A stretch of 64,000 nucleotides of DNA from Sporosarcina sp. BI001-red (GTDB lineage Bacteria > Bacillota > Bacilli > Bacillales_A > Planococcaceae), in the NCBI RefSeq assembly GCF_003384035.1, contig NZ_QQAK01000011.1:124001-188000 (forward strand), given 5' to 3'. The position numbers were made by a program, and so were the translations under genes. Shown here one piece after another: positions 36,344 through 46,249 of this stretch; the stretch's first letter is position 1; each line of letters begins with the position of its first letter. A model generated the notes under the pieces. That model had not been told where the DNA came from. It searched no databases and saw nothing but the letters and a program-made list of their open reading frames with translations.

Positions 36344-37801
36344 ATGGGAGCAAAAAACGGTAAAGAATTCATTAGTCGCATTAACCAATTAAAAACGGAA
36401 ATTTGGGTAGATGGTCATCAGTTGAAGGGACCTATTTCCGAATGTCCAGAGTTCAAGGGGTTGTTAAAGTCTAAAGCTACTTTATACGACTACCAGATCT
36501 CGGATGAACATAAGTCCGAGATGACTTACGATTCTCCTACATCTGGAAAAAGAGTAGGGATTTCTTTTTTACAGCCAACAACAAAGGAGGACTTAAAAAA
36601 GCGCAGGACTATGATCGAGAATTGGGCCTTCCAGACTTGTGGGCTGATGGGCAGAAGTCCAGACTATCTGAATACAGCTCTTATGAGTTTTGCAAGCTCT
36701 GCATCATTTCTAGAAGGAAAAGAAAATTGTTTCCCCGAGAATATTCAATCTGCATATGAACGTGCAAGAGAACAAGACTTAACGTTCACTCATACATTCA
36801 TCACCCCTCAAGTAAATCGCGCATCGATGTACTTCGAGTCTTCTGATGAGCCCATCTCCGCAAAGATCGTGAAAACTACAGAAGAAGGACTCATTATTAA
36901 GGGGGCGAAATTACTCGCAACACAGGGCGGACTGACGGATGAAATTCTTGTGTTTAGCGCACCAAGACTGCTTCCCGACCCCGATGAAGCATTTGCATTC
37001 ACCCTCCCTTCAGATACGGATGGGATACGTTTCATCTGCAGAGAATCCTTTACAAACGGGGATTCCACATTCGATTACCCACTAAGCTCACGATTCGAAG
37101 AGATGGACTCCATTGTCGTGTTCGATAACGTGCTCATCCCATGGGATCGAGTTTTCTTTTATCAAAATCCAGAAGCAGCATCACGATTTTTCTCAATGAG
37201 TTCGTTCCATCCATACACACTCCATCAAGTCATTACTCGACAAGTTGTCAAAACCGAATTCATACTTAGTGTTGCAATGCTTCTTATAGAAACGATAAAC
37301 GTTGGCGAATACTCTCACGTCCAAGGCAAAGTATCAGAAATTATTATTAGTTTAGAAACGATGAAAGCATTGTTGGATAAGTCCGAGCAGGATGCAACAC
37401 TCGATCAGTGGGGGTATTTACGACCTAGTATAGTCCCGCTCCAGGTGGCAAGTAACATCTTCCCGATAGTCTATCCTCGTTTTAGCGAAATCATTCAACT
37501 AATAGGAGCTAGCGGGTTGGTGACCATCCCTACAGAAAAAGCATTCCAATCAGAGATTCATCATGACCTAGTCCAGTATTTGCAAGGGGCTACTAAATCT
37601 GCAGAAGATCGTGTGAAAATCTTCAGACTGGCATGGGATTTGACGATGAGTTCTTTCGGCACCCGACAAACTCAATATGAGCGGTACTTCTTTGGAGACC
37701 CTATTCGATTATCTAGTCAATTGTACCGGTCCTACTCGTCAACTAGCAGATTTTCCATGATTGAGTCTTTGCTTGGGCCCTTGGATTGTAGTCTAGAGTA
37801 G
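36344..37801 (+). CDS. HpaB-like flavin-dependent 4-hydroxyphenylacetate 3-monooxygenase family protein
   Basis: 485 residues, full length for the oxygenase component HpaB. Ribosome site GGAGGAG before the ATG. The helical N-terminal domain ends in CGLMGRSPDYLN, where family members place catalytic Arg and Tyr; THTFITPQVNR supplies the conserved His. The family hydroxylates phenols using reduced FAD delivered by a separate reductase, and also contains 4-hydroxybutyryl-CoA dehydratases, but the Fe-S ligands of the latter are not evident. No HpaC-type reductase or aromatic catabolic gene is nearby. Lone plus-strand gene between mscS and the ribosomal operon. Substrate uncertain. Confidence 0.82.
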   Translation: MGAKNGKEFISRINQLKTEIWVDGHQLKGPISECPEFKGLLKSKATLYDYQISDEHKSEMTYDSPTSGKRVGISFLQPTTKEDLKKRRTMIENWAFQTCGLMGRSPDYLNTALMSFASSASFLEGKENCFPENIQSAYERAREQDLTFTHTFITPQVNRASMYFESSDEPISAKIVKTTEEGLIIKGAKLLATQGGLTDEILVFSAPRLLPDPDEAFAFTLPSDTDGIRFICRESFTNGDSTFDYPLSSRFEEMDSIVVFDNVLIPWDRVFFYQNPEAASRFFSMSSFHPYTLHQVITRQVVKTEFILSVAMLLIETINVGEYSHVQGKVSEIIISLETMKALLDKSEQDATLDQWGYLRPSIVPLQVASNIFPIVYPRFSEIIQLIGASGLVTIPTEKAFQSEIHHDLVQYLQGATKSAEDRVKIFRLAWDLTMSSFGTRQTQYERYFFGDPIRLSSQLYRSYSSTSRFSMIESLLGPLDCSLE

Positions 37802-37871
37802 TTATGCAGGGAAACGATAACCACCTGAAATCAAGAACGACTTTTGCATACATGAAAGTAATTTTCATCAT

Positions 37872-37907
37872 ACAAAAACAGTCCATTCCGGTAAGGGAAT
37901 GGACTGT
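37872..37907 (-). terminator. Terminator of the rplM-rpsI operon
   Basis: ACAGTCCATTCC (37878-37889) pairs with GGAATGGACTGT (37896-37907), then five T on the minus strand. Confidence 0.88.
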
Positions 37908-37920
37908 ACGTAATTGATAA

Positions 37921-38313
37921 TTAACGTTTTGAGAACTGTGGTGCACGACGTGCGCCGCGAAGACCTGGCTTCTTACGTTCTTTCATACGTGGGTCACGTG
38001 TAAGGAGACCTGCAGCCTTTAGAGCTGGACGGAAATCAGGATCTACAGTTAACAATGCACGAGCTACTCCGTGACGGATTGCTCCTGCTTGACCTGTGTA
38101 TCCTCCGCCGTTCACGTTTACGTGAATATCGTAGCTTCCAAGTGTATCCGTAGTTACAAGTGGTTGCTTAATGATTTCGCGAAGTGTTTCAAATGGTACG
38201 TATTCTTCTGCATCACGTTTGTTGATGATGATTTTACCTTCACCAGGAACTAAACGTACACGAGCTGTTGAACTTTTACGTCGGCCTGTGCCGATATATT
38301 GTACTTGTGCCAA
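37921..38313 (-). CDS. rpsI: 30S ribosomal protein S9
   Basis: 130 residues, usual length. It begins [20 protein letters not shown] and ends in the conserved tail APQFSKR whose Arg contacts P-site tRNA. Second gene of the rplM-rpsI operon, 19 bp after rplM; a terminator follows. Confidence 0.98.
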   Translation of the reverse strand: MAQVQYIGTGRRKSSTARVRLVPGEGKIIINKRDAEEYVPFETLREIIKQPLVTTDTLGSYDIHVNVNGGGYTGQAGAIRHGVARALLTVDPDFRPALKAAGLLTRDPRMKERKKPGLRGARRAPQFSKR

Positions 38314-38332
38314 AAGTGTTTCCTCCTCTTAA

Positions 38333-38770
38333 TTACCCGCGAAGCTCAAATGCTTCAGGTTTTTGTGCTGCATGAGTGTGCTCTGCTCCAGCGAAAACGT
38401 GAAGCTTTTTCGCTGTTTGACGACCAAGTGGACCTTTTGGAAGCATTCCCTTGATAGCTAGTTCAAGCATTTTTGTTGAATAGTTTGTACGCATTTCAAG
38501 CGCTGTACGAGACTTAAGGCTACCAGTGTAACCTGAGTGACGGTAATATTTCTTATCCTTCAACTTGTTACCTGTAAGTTGAATTTTTTCAGCATTGATG
38601 ATGATCACGTGGTCACCAGTATCAACGTTTGGTGTGAATGTCGGTTTATGTTTACCGCGAAGCAATGTAGCGACTTCTGAAGCAAGACGTCCAAGCGTTT
38701 GGCCTTCAGCGTCTACTAGGAGCCATTTCCGCTCTACTTCGTGGCCTTTAGCCATGAATGTTGTACGCAT
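38333..38770 (-). CDS. rplM: 50S ribosomal protein L13
   Basis: 145 residues from the ATG at 38770 ([16 protein letters not shown]), nine bases after AGGAGG; the frame extends upstream to 38830 but that part lies in the leader RNA. Motifs [15 protein letters not shown] and KKYYRHSGY are typical. Its transcript carries a structured leader (38815-38860) that may mediate feedback control by L13 itself. Confidence 0.98.
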   Translation of the reverse strand: MRTTFMAKGHEVERKWLLVDAEGQTLGRLASEVATLLRGKHKPTFTPNVDTGDHVIIINAEKIQLTGNKLKDKKYYRHSGYTGSLKSRTALEMRTNYSTKMLELAIKGMLPKGPLGRQTAKKLHVFAGAEHTHAAQKPEAFELRG

Positions 38771-38814
38771 AGTTTCATATCCTCCTAAATGAATATCAGT
38801 CTGTTCCGTTTTCT

Positions 38815-38860
38815 CTATCCCTAAACACAAATAAACTTTCGGGGCTTTTTGTGGGGTTAT
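38815..38860 (-). ncRNA. Candidate L13 leader element in the rplM 5' UTR
   Basis: In the transcript CACAAA and TTTGTG (plus positions 38848-38853 and 38826-38831), with adjoining CCC/GGG, form a hairpin around AAGCCCCGAAAG, about 45 bases ahead of rplM. The position is that of the known L13 leader of Firmicutes. I cannot score it against the covariance model. Confidence 0.45.
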
Positions 38861-38876
38861 TGAAATACCAAAGATT

Positions 38877-38905
38877 ATCTTACCCGTTATCGTCTAGGAA
38901 GTCAA
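38877..38905 (-). promoter_or_regulatory. Promoter of rplM-rpsI
   Basis: Minus strand TTGACT (38905-38900), 17-bp spacer, TAAGAT (38882-38877), just after the truA stop codon. It gives a leader of about 100 bases. Confidence 0.75.
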
Positions 38906-38938
38906 GCAATTATCATAAATACACCTGGAAAAGTTGCT

Positions 38939-39685
38939 TTACTCTCCATACGTAACACTCATCAAATACAAACCGTGTGATGGCGCGGTTTTTCCAGCTC
39001 GTTTACGATCTCGAGCTTCTAGAATTTCAGCAACTTCGCAAGGCTCATCCCATCCTATACCGACAGCGTAAAGAACACCTGCAATCGTGCGCACCATGTT
39101 ATATAAAAAGCCATCCCCTTCGATGGTCAAAATAAGATCATCGCCCTTTTCCTCAATCTCAAGCATACGAATCGTCCGCACTTTGTTGGACGTTGCTGTT
39201 TGGGATGAACAAAAGCTCGTAAAATCATGCTTACCAAGTAAATGCACCGCACCTTCTTGCATTCGTTTAAGGTCCGGGTTCCATTTGCCTAAATGAACGG
39301 AGTAATTACGCTCAAATGGACTTTGGATGGGTTTCCTTGTCCAGCGGTATTGATACGTTTTCCCTTTTGCTGAATAACGAGCATGAAAATCCTCATTTAC
39401 AGGTTGGGCAGATAGGATACGAATATCTTTGGGTAGCAACACATTCAATGCCATTAGCCAATTATCTTCAGTCAGATTGAGGGGGGTGTCAAAATGGATC
39501 ACTTGTCCCCATGCGTGCACACCAGCATCCGTTCTCCCACTTGCCACACTATGAATGGAATCATCTTTATGCATCTTACGAAGTGCCTTGTCGATATCTG
39601 ATTGTACCGTTCGCATATTTGGTTGAGATTGGTAACCAGAAAATTGAGTTCCATCATATGCAACGGTAGCTTTTAATCGCATCAT
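38939..39685 (-). CDS. truA: tRNA pseudouridine synthase TruA
   Basis: 248 residues. It converts uridines 38-40 of tRNA anticodon arms to pseudouridine. Catalytic Asp in SGRTDAGVHAWGQ (about residue 53); the opening MRLKATVAYDGTQFSGYQ and later GDGFLYNMVRTIAG are family blocks. It starts 12 bp after ecfT, last gene of the ecf unit. Confidence 0.96.
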   Translation of the reverse strand: MMRLKATVAYDGTQFSGYQSQPNMRTVQSDIDKALRKMHKDDSIHSVASGRTDAGVHAWGQVIHFDTPLNLTEDNWLMALNVLLPKDIRILSAQPVNEDFHARYSAKGKTYQYRWTRKPIQSPFERNYSVHLGKWNPDLKRMQEGAVHLLGKHDFTSFCSSQTATSNKVRTIRMLEIEEKGDDLILTIEGDGFLYNMVRTIAGVLYAVGIGWDEPCEVAEILEARDRKRAGKTAPSHGLYLMSVTYGE

Positions 39686-39697
39686 GCGTGTCCTCCT

Positions 39698-40495
39698 TTA
39701 CCCTCTGAAATACAACATGATGGCTGAGAGCACACCTAACAAAACAAGAACCATTGTGTCGCTCGCCTGCCAATTCAGCTTTCGAAACCGCGTCCGACCT
39801 TCTCCTCCGCGATACCCGCGGACTTCCATGGCAACTGCCAGATCTTCAGCACGTTTGAATGCACTGACAAACAATGGAACGAGTAATGGAATCACAGCTT
39901 TCACACGTTGCTGAACACTTCCTGAACTGATATCTGACCCACGCGCGAGTTGCGCTTTCAAGATTTTATCGGTTTCATCCATTAAGGTAGGGATGAATCG
40001 CAAAGCAATCGACATCATCATGGCAAGCTCATGTACTGGCAGTTTCAGTCGTTTCAACGGATTCAGTAACGTTTCCACGCCATCCGTAATCGATATCGGC
40101 GAGGTTGTCAGTGTGAGTACGGTTGTCATCAATACTAAAATTAAAAATCGTAACGAAATGTATATACCTTGGCGCAATCCTTCTTCATAAATTGTGATGA
40201 ACTTCCAATGGAAGAGGACGTCTCCTTCACGAGTTAGAAACAAATGCATGAGCAGCGTAAAAACCACGAGGAATAGAATCGGTTTCAGTCCACCCAACAA
40301 AAAAGGAATCCTGATTTTTGAAAGGAGAATAACAAACACTGTAAATCCAAGTAAGATTGCATAGGTCACTGTATTATTCGCCAGAAAAACTGCAAAGATG
40401 AATAAAAATATGAAAATTAGCTTGGATCTCGGGTCCAGGCGATGAGTAATAGAATCACCTGGTAAGTAACGTCCGAAAATCATCTTCTCCATCAT
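39698..40495 (-). CDS. ecfT: Energy-coupling factor transporter membrane protein EcfT
   Basis: 265 residues with about five to six membrane segments. The two Ala/Val-Arg-Gly coupling motifs are visible: AQLARGSDISSG and MEVRGYRGGEGR, which dock on EcfA1 and EcfA2. The module serves exchangeable vitamin-binding S subunits encoded elsewhere; none is in the window. Overlaps ecfA2 by 4 bp. Confidence 0.95.
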   Translation of the reverse strand: MMEKMIFGRYLPGDSITHRLDPRSKLIFIFLFIFAVFLANNTVTYAILLGFTVFVILLSKIRIPFLLGGLKPILFLVVFTLLMHLFLTREGDVLFHWKFITIYEEGLRQGIYISLRFLILVLMTTVLTLTTSPISITDGVETLLNPLKRLKLPVHELAMMMSIALRFIPTLMDETDKILKAQLARGSDISSGSVQQRVKAVIPLLVPLFVSAFKRAEDLAVAMEVRGYRGGEGRTRFRKLNWQASDTMVLVLLGVLSAIMLYFRG

Positions 40496-41364
40496 TTCGG
40501 CTCACCTACTTCTTTAGCTAGGTCTGCAATCATTTCGGCAAGCTGTTCCTCCGTGAGAGCAGGTTTCGGCAACTTGTGGTGAACCAAACGTTCGAAGTCT
40601 CTCTGGAACCGCACAGAACGGGGTAGTTCCAAGCGATACCTCGCAAGTTGCTCTACATCCGTCAATACCTCTTCCGGGGGACCAGCGAGGACTGTATGAC
40701 CTTCATGCATCACGATGACATGCTCTGCATAACGGGCTGCGTCTTCCATGCTATGGGTAACTAAAATAGTTGTCAGGCCCTCTTCTTTGTGGAACCTTTC
40801 AAAGAGCTGCATAATTTCACGGCGTCCTTGTGGATCGAGACCTGCAGTCGGTTCGTCTAAAATTAGAACGGATGGTTTAAATGCAAGCACACCTGCAATC
40901 GCAACACGCCTCATCTGACCGCCTGATAGTTCAAACGGGGACTTGTTCGCAACCTCTGGTGGCAAGCCCAGCATCTCAATTAACTCGTGTGCCCTCGCTC
41001 TAGCTTCCTCTTCCGGTATGCCAAAGTTCAAGGGACCGAACATAATGTCTTTTTCAACCGTCTCTTCAAATAGCTGATGCTCAGGGAACTGGAAGACAAT
41101 TCCGACATGTCGCCTGACATTCCGGAGCGCTTTTCCTTTTGTTTCAGATGTAATGAGCGTATCACCAACTCGTACAGTCCCCTCGGTGGGCTTCAGCAAC
41201 CCATTCAAATGTAAAAGTAACGTCGACTTTCCAGAACCGGTATGACCAATCACTGCTGTATACGAGCCTGTTTTAATGTAAGCATTGATGTCATGAAGCG
41301 CTTTCTTCTCAAAAGGAGTATTTGGGGCATACGCAAAATTCACTTGCTGAAATGAGATGTCCAT
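40492..41364 (-). CDS. ecfA2: Energy-coupling factor ATPase EcfA2
   Basis: 290 residues. Walker A GHTGSGKST, signature LSGGQMRR, Walker B VLILDEPTAGLD, H-loop VTHSME. The C-terminal domain after about residue 220 mediates dimerisation. Its start lies 25 bp inside the 3' end of ecfA1 and its stop overlaps ecfT, so the three genes are translationally coupled. Confidence 0.95.
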   Translation of the reverse strand: MDISFQQVNFAYAPNTPFEKKALHDINAYIKTGSYTAVIGHTGSGKSTLLLHLNGLLKPTEGTVRVGDTLITSETKGKALRNVRRHVGIVFQFPEHQLFEETVEKDIMFGPLNFGIPEEEARARAHELIEMLGLPPEVANKSPFELSGGQMRRVAIAGVLAFKPSVLILDEPTAGLDPQGRREIMQLFERFHKEEGLTTILVTHSMEDAARYAEHVIVMHEGHTVLAGPPEEVLTDVEQLARYRLELPRSVRFQRDFERLVHHKLPKPALTEEQLAEMIADLAKEVGEPK

Positions 41365-42185
41365 AATTCGTTCACCAACTCTTTTTCCGACATATGATCG
41401 CCTACTAAAGGCAGCCCAGCATTCCGTAATAGCTGTGAGAGGCGAAGAGCAAATGGCAAATCGAGTCCATGCTCTTGTAGCTTAGTTCCTTGTTCAAAGA
41501 TAGAGGTAGGCGTTCCTGACGCAGCAAGCTTCCCCTGGTTCATGACAAAAACGCGATCCGCTAGAAGAACCTCTTCCAGATCATGAGTAATGGAAATGAC
41601 AGTGAGTCCAGTGGTTCTACGTAATAAAGTGATCAATTCAATAACTTCATTACGACCTTGTGGATCCAACATCGACGTTGCTTCATCCAATATCAAAATC
41701 TTTGGATTCATCGCAAGTGCTCCAGCAATTGCCACGCGCTGTTTTTGTCCTCCAGATAAATGATGCGGTTCATGGCTGTGATACGCCGACATCCCAACGT
41801 CAGAAAGAGCTTGTTTCACACGCGTCTGCATTTCATCGTAAGGAACTCCATTGTTCTCTAACGCAAAAGCAACATCGTCTTGCACGGTAGCACCCACGAA
41901 CTGATTATCCGGATTTTGAAACACAACGCCTAGCTGCGAACGAACGTCCCATAGATTATCTTCCTTCAACGGATCCAAAAAGACATTAACCGTACCTGTA
42001 GCAGGAAAGAGTAACCCAATCATCAACTTGGCAAGCGTCGATTTACCTGAACCGTTATGCCCGACAATTGACACCCACTCCCCGTCACGAACTGTAAGGG
42101 AGACATCTTGGACGGCTTGTACGAACACATCTTCTTCTGTTTCATAGGCAAACGATATACCGTCCAATGACAAAACTTCCCGCAT
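41340..42185 (-). CDS. ecfA1: Energy-coupling factor ATPase EcfA1
   Basis: 281 residues from the ATG at 42185 (MREVLSLDGISFAY), seven bases after AAGAGGCGG; the frame remains open for 66 codons further upstream but that stretch is a structured leader. Walker A GHNGSGKST, signature LSGGQKQR, Walker B ILILDEATSMLD. Pairs with EcfA2 to power the ECF vitamin uptake module. About 70 bp upstream an RNA element with a terminator-like end suggests control by attenuation. Confidence 0.94.
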   Translation of the reverse strand: MREVLSLDGISFAYETEEDVFVQAVQDVSLTVRDGEWVSIVGHNGSGKSTLAKLMIGLLFPATGTVNVFLDPLKEDNLWDVRSQLGVVFQNPDNQFVGATVQDDVAFALENNGVPYDEMQTRVKQALSDVGMSAYHSHEPHHLSGGQKQRVAIAGALAMNPKILILDEATSMLDPQGRNEVIELITLLRRTTGLTVISITHDLEEVLLADRVFVMNQGKLAASGTPTSIFEQGTKLQEHGLDLPFALRLSQLLRNAGLPLVGDHMSEKELVNELWTSHFSK

Positions 42186-42255
42186 ACACGACCGCCTCTT
42201 TTCTTGTGAACTTATGTATGTATAACTAGAAATCCAGTTGAAGATTTCTATAAAT

Positions 42256-42340
42256 AAAAAAAGCGCGCATCTCATCCGAAGAATGCGCAGCAAAATGTTT
42301 CGATGCCGGGTGCTCAAGCCGTCATCGCGGATGAGATGCG
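42256..42340 (-). promoter_or_regulatory. Structured leader with two competing stems ahead of ecfA1
   Basis: Two arms, 42266-42278 and 42328-42340, are complementary over 13 bp. Between them an inner hairpin (42319-42327 with 42301-42309) stacks directly on the outer stem. The 3' arm also belongs to a shorter hairpin GCGCAT/ATGCGC (42283-42288 with 42265-42270). Both alternatives end right before seven T (42262-42256). It could be a riboswitch-like attenuator or simply an elaborate terminator. Confidence 0.5.
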
Positions 42341-42417
42341 TAGAGCTAGACCAATCAGAAACGATGTCTGTCGATCGTAACACTCAGCTTTTCATATTGT
42401 CGTATAAATCATTATGT

Positions 42418-42452
42418 GGAAAGAGGGTGTGGCTGTCGCCAGTCACACCCTC
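42418..42452 (-). terminator. Terminator after rplQ
   Basis: GAGGGTGTG (42423-42431) pairs perfectly with CACACCCTC (42444-42452), with an inner CTG/CAG; on the minus strand TTTCC follows, a short T run. Confidence 0.7.
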
Positions 42453-42459
42453 AAGTTCC

Positions 42460-42840
42460 TTACACGAGTTCGATGACTACAACAGGTGCTCCGTCTCCAC
42501 GGCGCGGTCCCATCTTCATGATTCGTGTGTATCCGCCCTGGCGTTCTGCATAGCGCGGTGCAACATCGTCAAACAATTTTTGAATGGCAAATGTTTTTGT
42601 TTCTTTACCTTCATCATCAGTACCTAGAATTACTTCACGGCGGATGAATTCAGCTACCTGACGGCGTGCATGCAAGTCCCCACGCTTACCAAGTGTGATC
42701 ATTTTTTCAACAACTGAACGAAGCTCTTTCGCACGTGCTTCCGTTGTTTGGATGCGTTCGTGAATGATAAGGTCTGTTGCCAGGTCCCGTAGCATCGCTT
42801 TACGCTGTGAACTTGTGCGTCCAAGTTTTCTGTAACCCAT
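42460..42840 (-). CDS. rplQ: 50S ribosomal protein L17
   Basis: 126 residues, begins [20 protein letters not shown] and ends [12 protein letters not shown] as expected for Bacillales L17. Last gene of the alpha operon, 32 bp after rpoA; a hairpin terminator starts eight bases after the stop. Confidence 0.98.
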   Translation of the reverse strand: MGYRKLGRTSSQRKAMLRDLATDLIIHERIQTTEARAKELRSVVEKMITLGKRGDLHARRQVAEFIRREVILGTDDEGKETKTFAIQKLFDDVAPRYAERQGGYTRIMKMGPRRGDGAPVVVIELV

Positions 42841-42872
42841 AGAAGATTCCCTCCTTCAATCTAATTCTGTCT

Positions 42873-43817
42873 TCAATCTTCAGAGCGTAATCCTAGATTC
42901 AACTCTTCCAATTTCAGCTTTACTTCTTCAAGTGACTTTCGGCCAAGATTACGCACTTTCATCATTTCGTCCTCGGACTTGTTAGCAAGTTCCATAACGG
43001 TATTGATGCCTGCACGCTTCAGGCAGTTGTAAGAACGAACAGAAAGATCTAATTCTTCGATAGTCATCTCAAGAACTTTTTCTTTTTGGTCTTCCTCTTT
43101 TTCTACCATGATTTCTGCAGTTTGTGCTTCGTCTGTCATACCGACAAAAATATTTAAATGTTCCGTAAGGATTTTAGCGCCCAGTGAAACAGATTCTTTA
43201 GGACCAATACTACCATCTGTCCAAACATCTAGTGTTAACTTATCAAAGTTTGTACTTTGACCAACCCGAGTATTTTCAACTTGGAAGTTTACACGAGATA
43301 CCGGTGTGTAGATAGAATCGATTGGAATAACGCCAATCGCAAGGTCATCACGTTTGTTTTGTACCGAAGGAGCATAGCCTCTTCCTCGTACTGCATACAT
43401 ACGCATACGGAGGTGACCATTTTTTCCAAGTTTCGCAATATGAAGATTCGGATTCAATACTTCTACATCACTATCATGAGTAATGTCAGCAGCAGTCACC
43501 GCACCTTCGCCTTTAACATCTATCTCAATAACTTTCTCGTCATCAGAATAGATTTTAAGAGCCAACTGTTTAACATTTAGAATAATAGTCGCTACGTCTT
43601 CTACGACACCTTCGACTGTTGAGAACTCATGAAGAACGCCATCGATTTGAATCGATGTTACGGCAGCTCCAGGCAGAGAAGACAACAAGACGCGGCGTAA
43701 TGAATTCCCTAAAGTATTTCCATACCCTCGTTCCAATGGTTCGATAACAAACTTACCAAACATGGAATCATCAGCAACCATAACGGTTTCAATCTTCGGT
43801 TTCTCAATCTCGATCAT
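42873..43817 (-). CDS. rpoA: RNA polymerase alpha subunit
   Basis: 314 residues. N-terminal dimerisation domain with [20 protein letters not shown], flexible acidic linker near residue 230 (KEEDQKEKV), and a C-terminal domain whose [14 protein letters not shown] carries the Arg that contacts UP elements, followed by [11 protein letters not shown]. Scaffold for polymerase assembly. A gap of 132 bp to rpsK is the widest spacing within this operon. Confidence 0.98.
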   Translation of the reverse strand: MIEIEKPKIETVMVADDSMFGKFVIEPLERGYGNTLGNSLRRVLLSSLPGAAVTSIQIDGVLHEFSTVEGVVEDVATIILNVKQLALKIYSDDEKVIEIDVKGEGAVTAADITHDSDVEVLNPNLHIAKLGKNGHLRMRMYAVRGRGYAPSVQNKRDDLAIGVIPIDSIYTPVSRVNFQVENTRVGQSTNFDKLTLDVWTDGSIGPKESVSLGAKILTEHLNIFVGMTDEAQTAEIMVEKEEDQKEKVLEMTIEELDLSVRSYNCLKRAGINTVMELANKSEDEMMKVRNLGRKSLEEVKLKLEELNLGLRSED

Positions 43818-43949
43818 TCATTTACCCTCCTTCAAAACGTCTGTGTGGGTCGTTCCTTATTGAAATCGATTTTTATAGACAGCAAAATGCAATCGCACAA
43901 TTCATTCTTACCAAAAATTGTGTTTCTCAATCAATTGGAATAGAAACCA

Positions 43950-44360
<411 letters not shown>

Positions 44361-44363
44361 CTA

Positions 44364-44729
44364 TTATTTCTTTTTGTTTGCAACAGTCCGCTTAGGACCT
44401 TTACGTGTACGTGCATTGTTTTTTGTGTTTTGTCCGCGTACAGGCAATCCACGACGATGACGGATTCCACGGAAACTACCGATTTCCATCAAACGTTTGA
44501 TGTTAAGTGAAGTTTCACGGCGAAGATCCCCTTCTACTTTCAATGCATCTAATTGTTCACGGATTTTGTCGAGTTCCGCATCAGTTAAATCACGAACGCG
44601 TGTCTCTTCTGAAACGTCAGCTGCAGCAAGAACTTTCTGTGCTGTCGTTTTCCCAATTCCGTAGATGTAAGTCAATGAAATTACAACGCGCTTATCGCGC
44701 GGTACGTCTACACCAGCAATACGTGCCAT
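44364..44729 (-). CDS. rpsM: 30S ribosomal protein S13
   Basis: 121 residues; begins [19 protein letters not shown], has the helix-two-turn-helix [14 protein letters not shown], and ends in a Lys/Arg tail ([11 protein letters not shown]) that touches P-site tRNA. Twenty-three bp after rpmJ. Confidence 0.98.
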   Translation of the reverse strand: MARIAGVDVPRDKRVVISLTYIYGIGKTTAQKVLAAADVSEETRVRDLTDAELDKIREQLDALKVEGDLRRETSLNIKRLMEIGSFRGIRHRRGLPVRGQNTKNNARTRKGPKRTVANKKK

Positions 44730-44752
44730 ATAGGTTGCGCACCTCCTTTATA

Positions 44753-44881
<129 letters not shown>

Positions 44882-44905
44882 TCATTAGTCCGGAGTTGCA
44901 AAATT

Positions 44906-45124
44906 TTATTTGAAACGGTATGTGATGCGACCACGTGTTAAGTCATAAGGTGACAATTCGATTGTCACTTTATCACCAGGCAAAATGCGGATGAAGTGCA
45001 TACGGATTTTACCGGATACGTGTGCAAGCACAGTATGTCCGTTTTCCAATTCCACTTTGAACATCGCATTCGGCAACGTATCTATTACAGTACCTTCAAT
45101 TTCAATTACGTCATCTTTCGCCAT
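44906..45124 (-). CDS. infA: Translation initiation factor IF-1
   Basis: 72 residues from the ATG at 45124 ([19 protein letters not shown]), nine bases after GGGAG. An open frame continues 41 codons upstream but has no family similarity. OB-fold protein with [19 protein letters not shown]; it occupies the ribosomal A site at initiation. The usual upstream neighbour map is absent. Confidence 0.97.
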   Translation of the reverse strand: MAKDDVIEIEGTVIDTLPNAMFKVELENGHTVLAHVSGKIRMHFIRILPGDKVTIELSPYDLTRGRITYRFK

Positions 45125-45546
45125 CAGCTCAGTCTCCCTTCTATATCCTATAAAGGCCCTCACCTTCCGAGCGGCATCAGTCGCTTTACAAGCTCCTTCA
45201 ACATATGTCCGGTATGCGCGAGTGATGTTCGAAAAGACGCAAATCACAATCCATGCCAGTTTGCCGGTCCCAAAATGTTGTCTGGAACTTCAAATCGGTT
45301 CATACATGACCGACAGTTTGCTTCTGGTTTGCACATCCTAAGACTACAAACCCACTCACAACAACACATTATACTCGGAAAAACAAGAAAATGCATGTGT
45401 GAAGTACCGAGCGTTCAACCGCCGACTGTTACCAATTTTCAGCTTAGCATCAACTGCTTTTGCAGCTCTTTCTAATCAATTGCTCCTTCCGTACAGCAGA
45501 ACGCTGCCGGACGTGATGCCCTGACGTCTGCATGCTTCGGAAAGGC
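45125..45546 (-). other. Gap between adk and infA where map is normally found
   Basis: About 420 bases with no convincing gene. Neither methionine aminopeptidase motifs nor the small KOW protein that precedes infA in B. subtilis can be read in any frame. A minus-strand TATAAT (45374-45369) may be part of a promoter for infA and the alpha operon, but no good -35 box stands 17 bp ahead of it. Confidence 0.6.
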
Positions 45547-46239
<693 letters not shown>

Positions 46240-46249
46240 TCACTTGAAT

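Noticed and set aside
42186..42383. 66-codon N-terminal extension of EcfA1
   Set aside because: It would translate the structured leader and terminator-like element; the ATG at 42185 has the proper site and matches family length.
45125..45247. N-terminal extension of IF-1 by 41 codons
   Set aside because: The conserved 72-residue protein starts at 45124 with a suitable ribosome site; the extension resembles no known domain.
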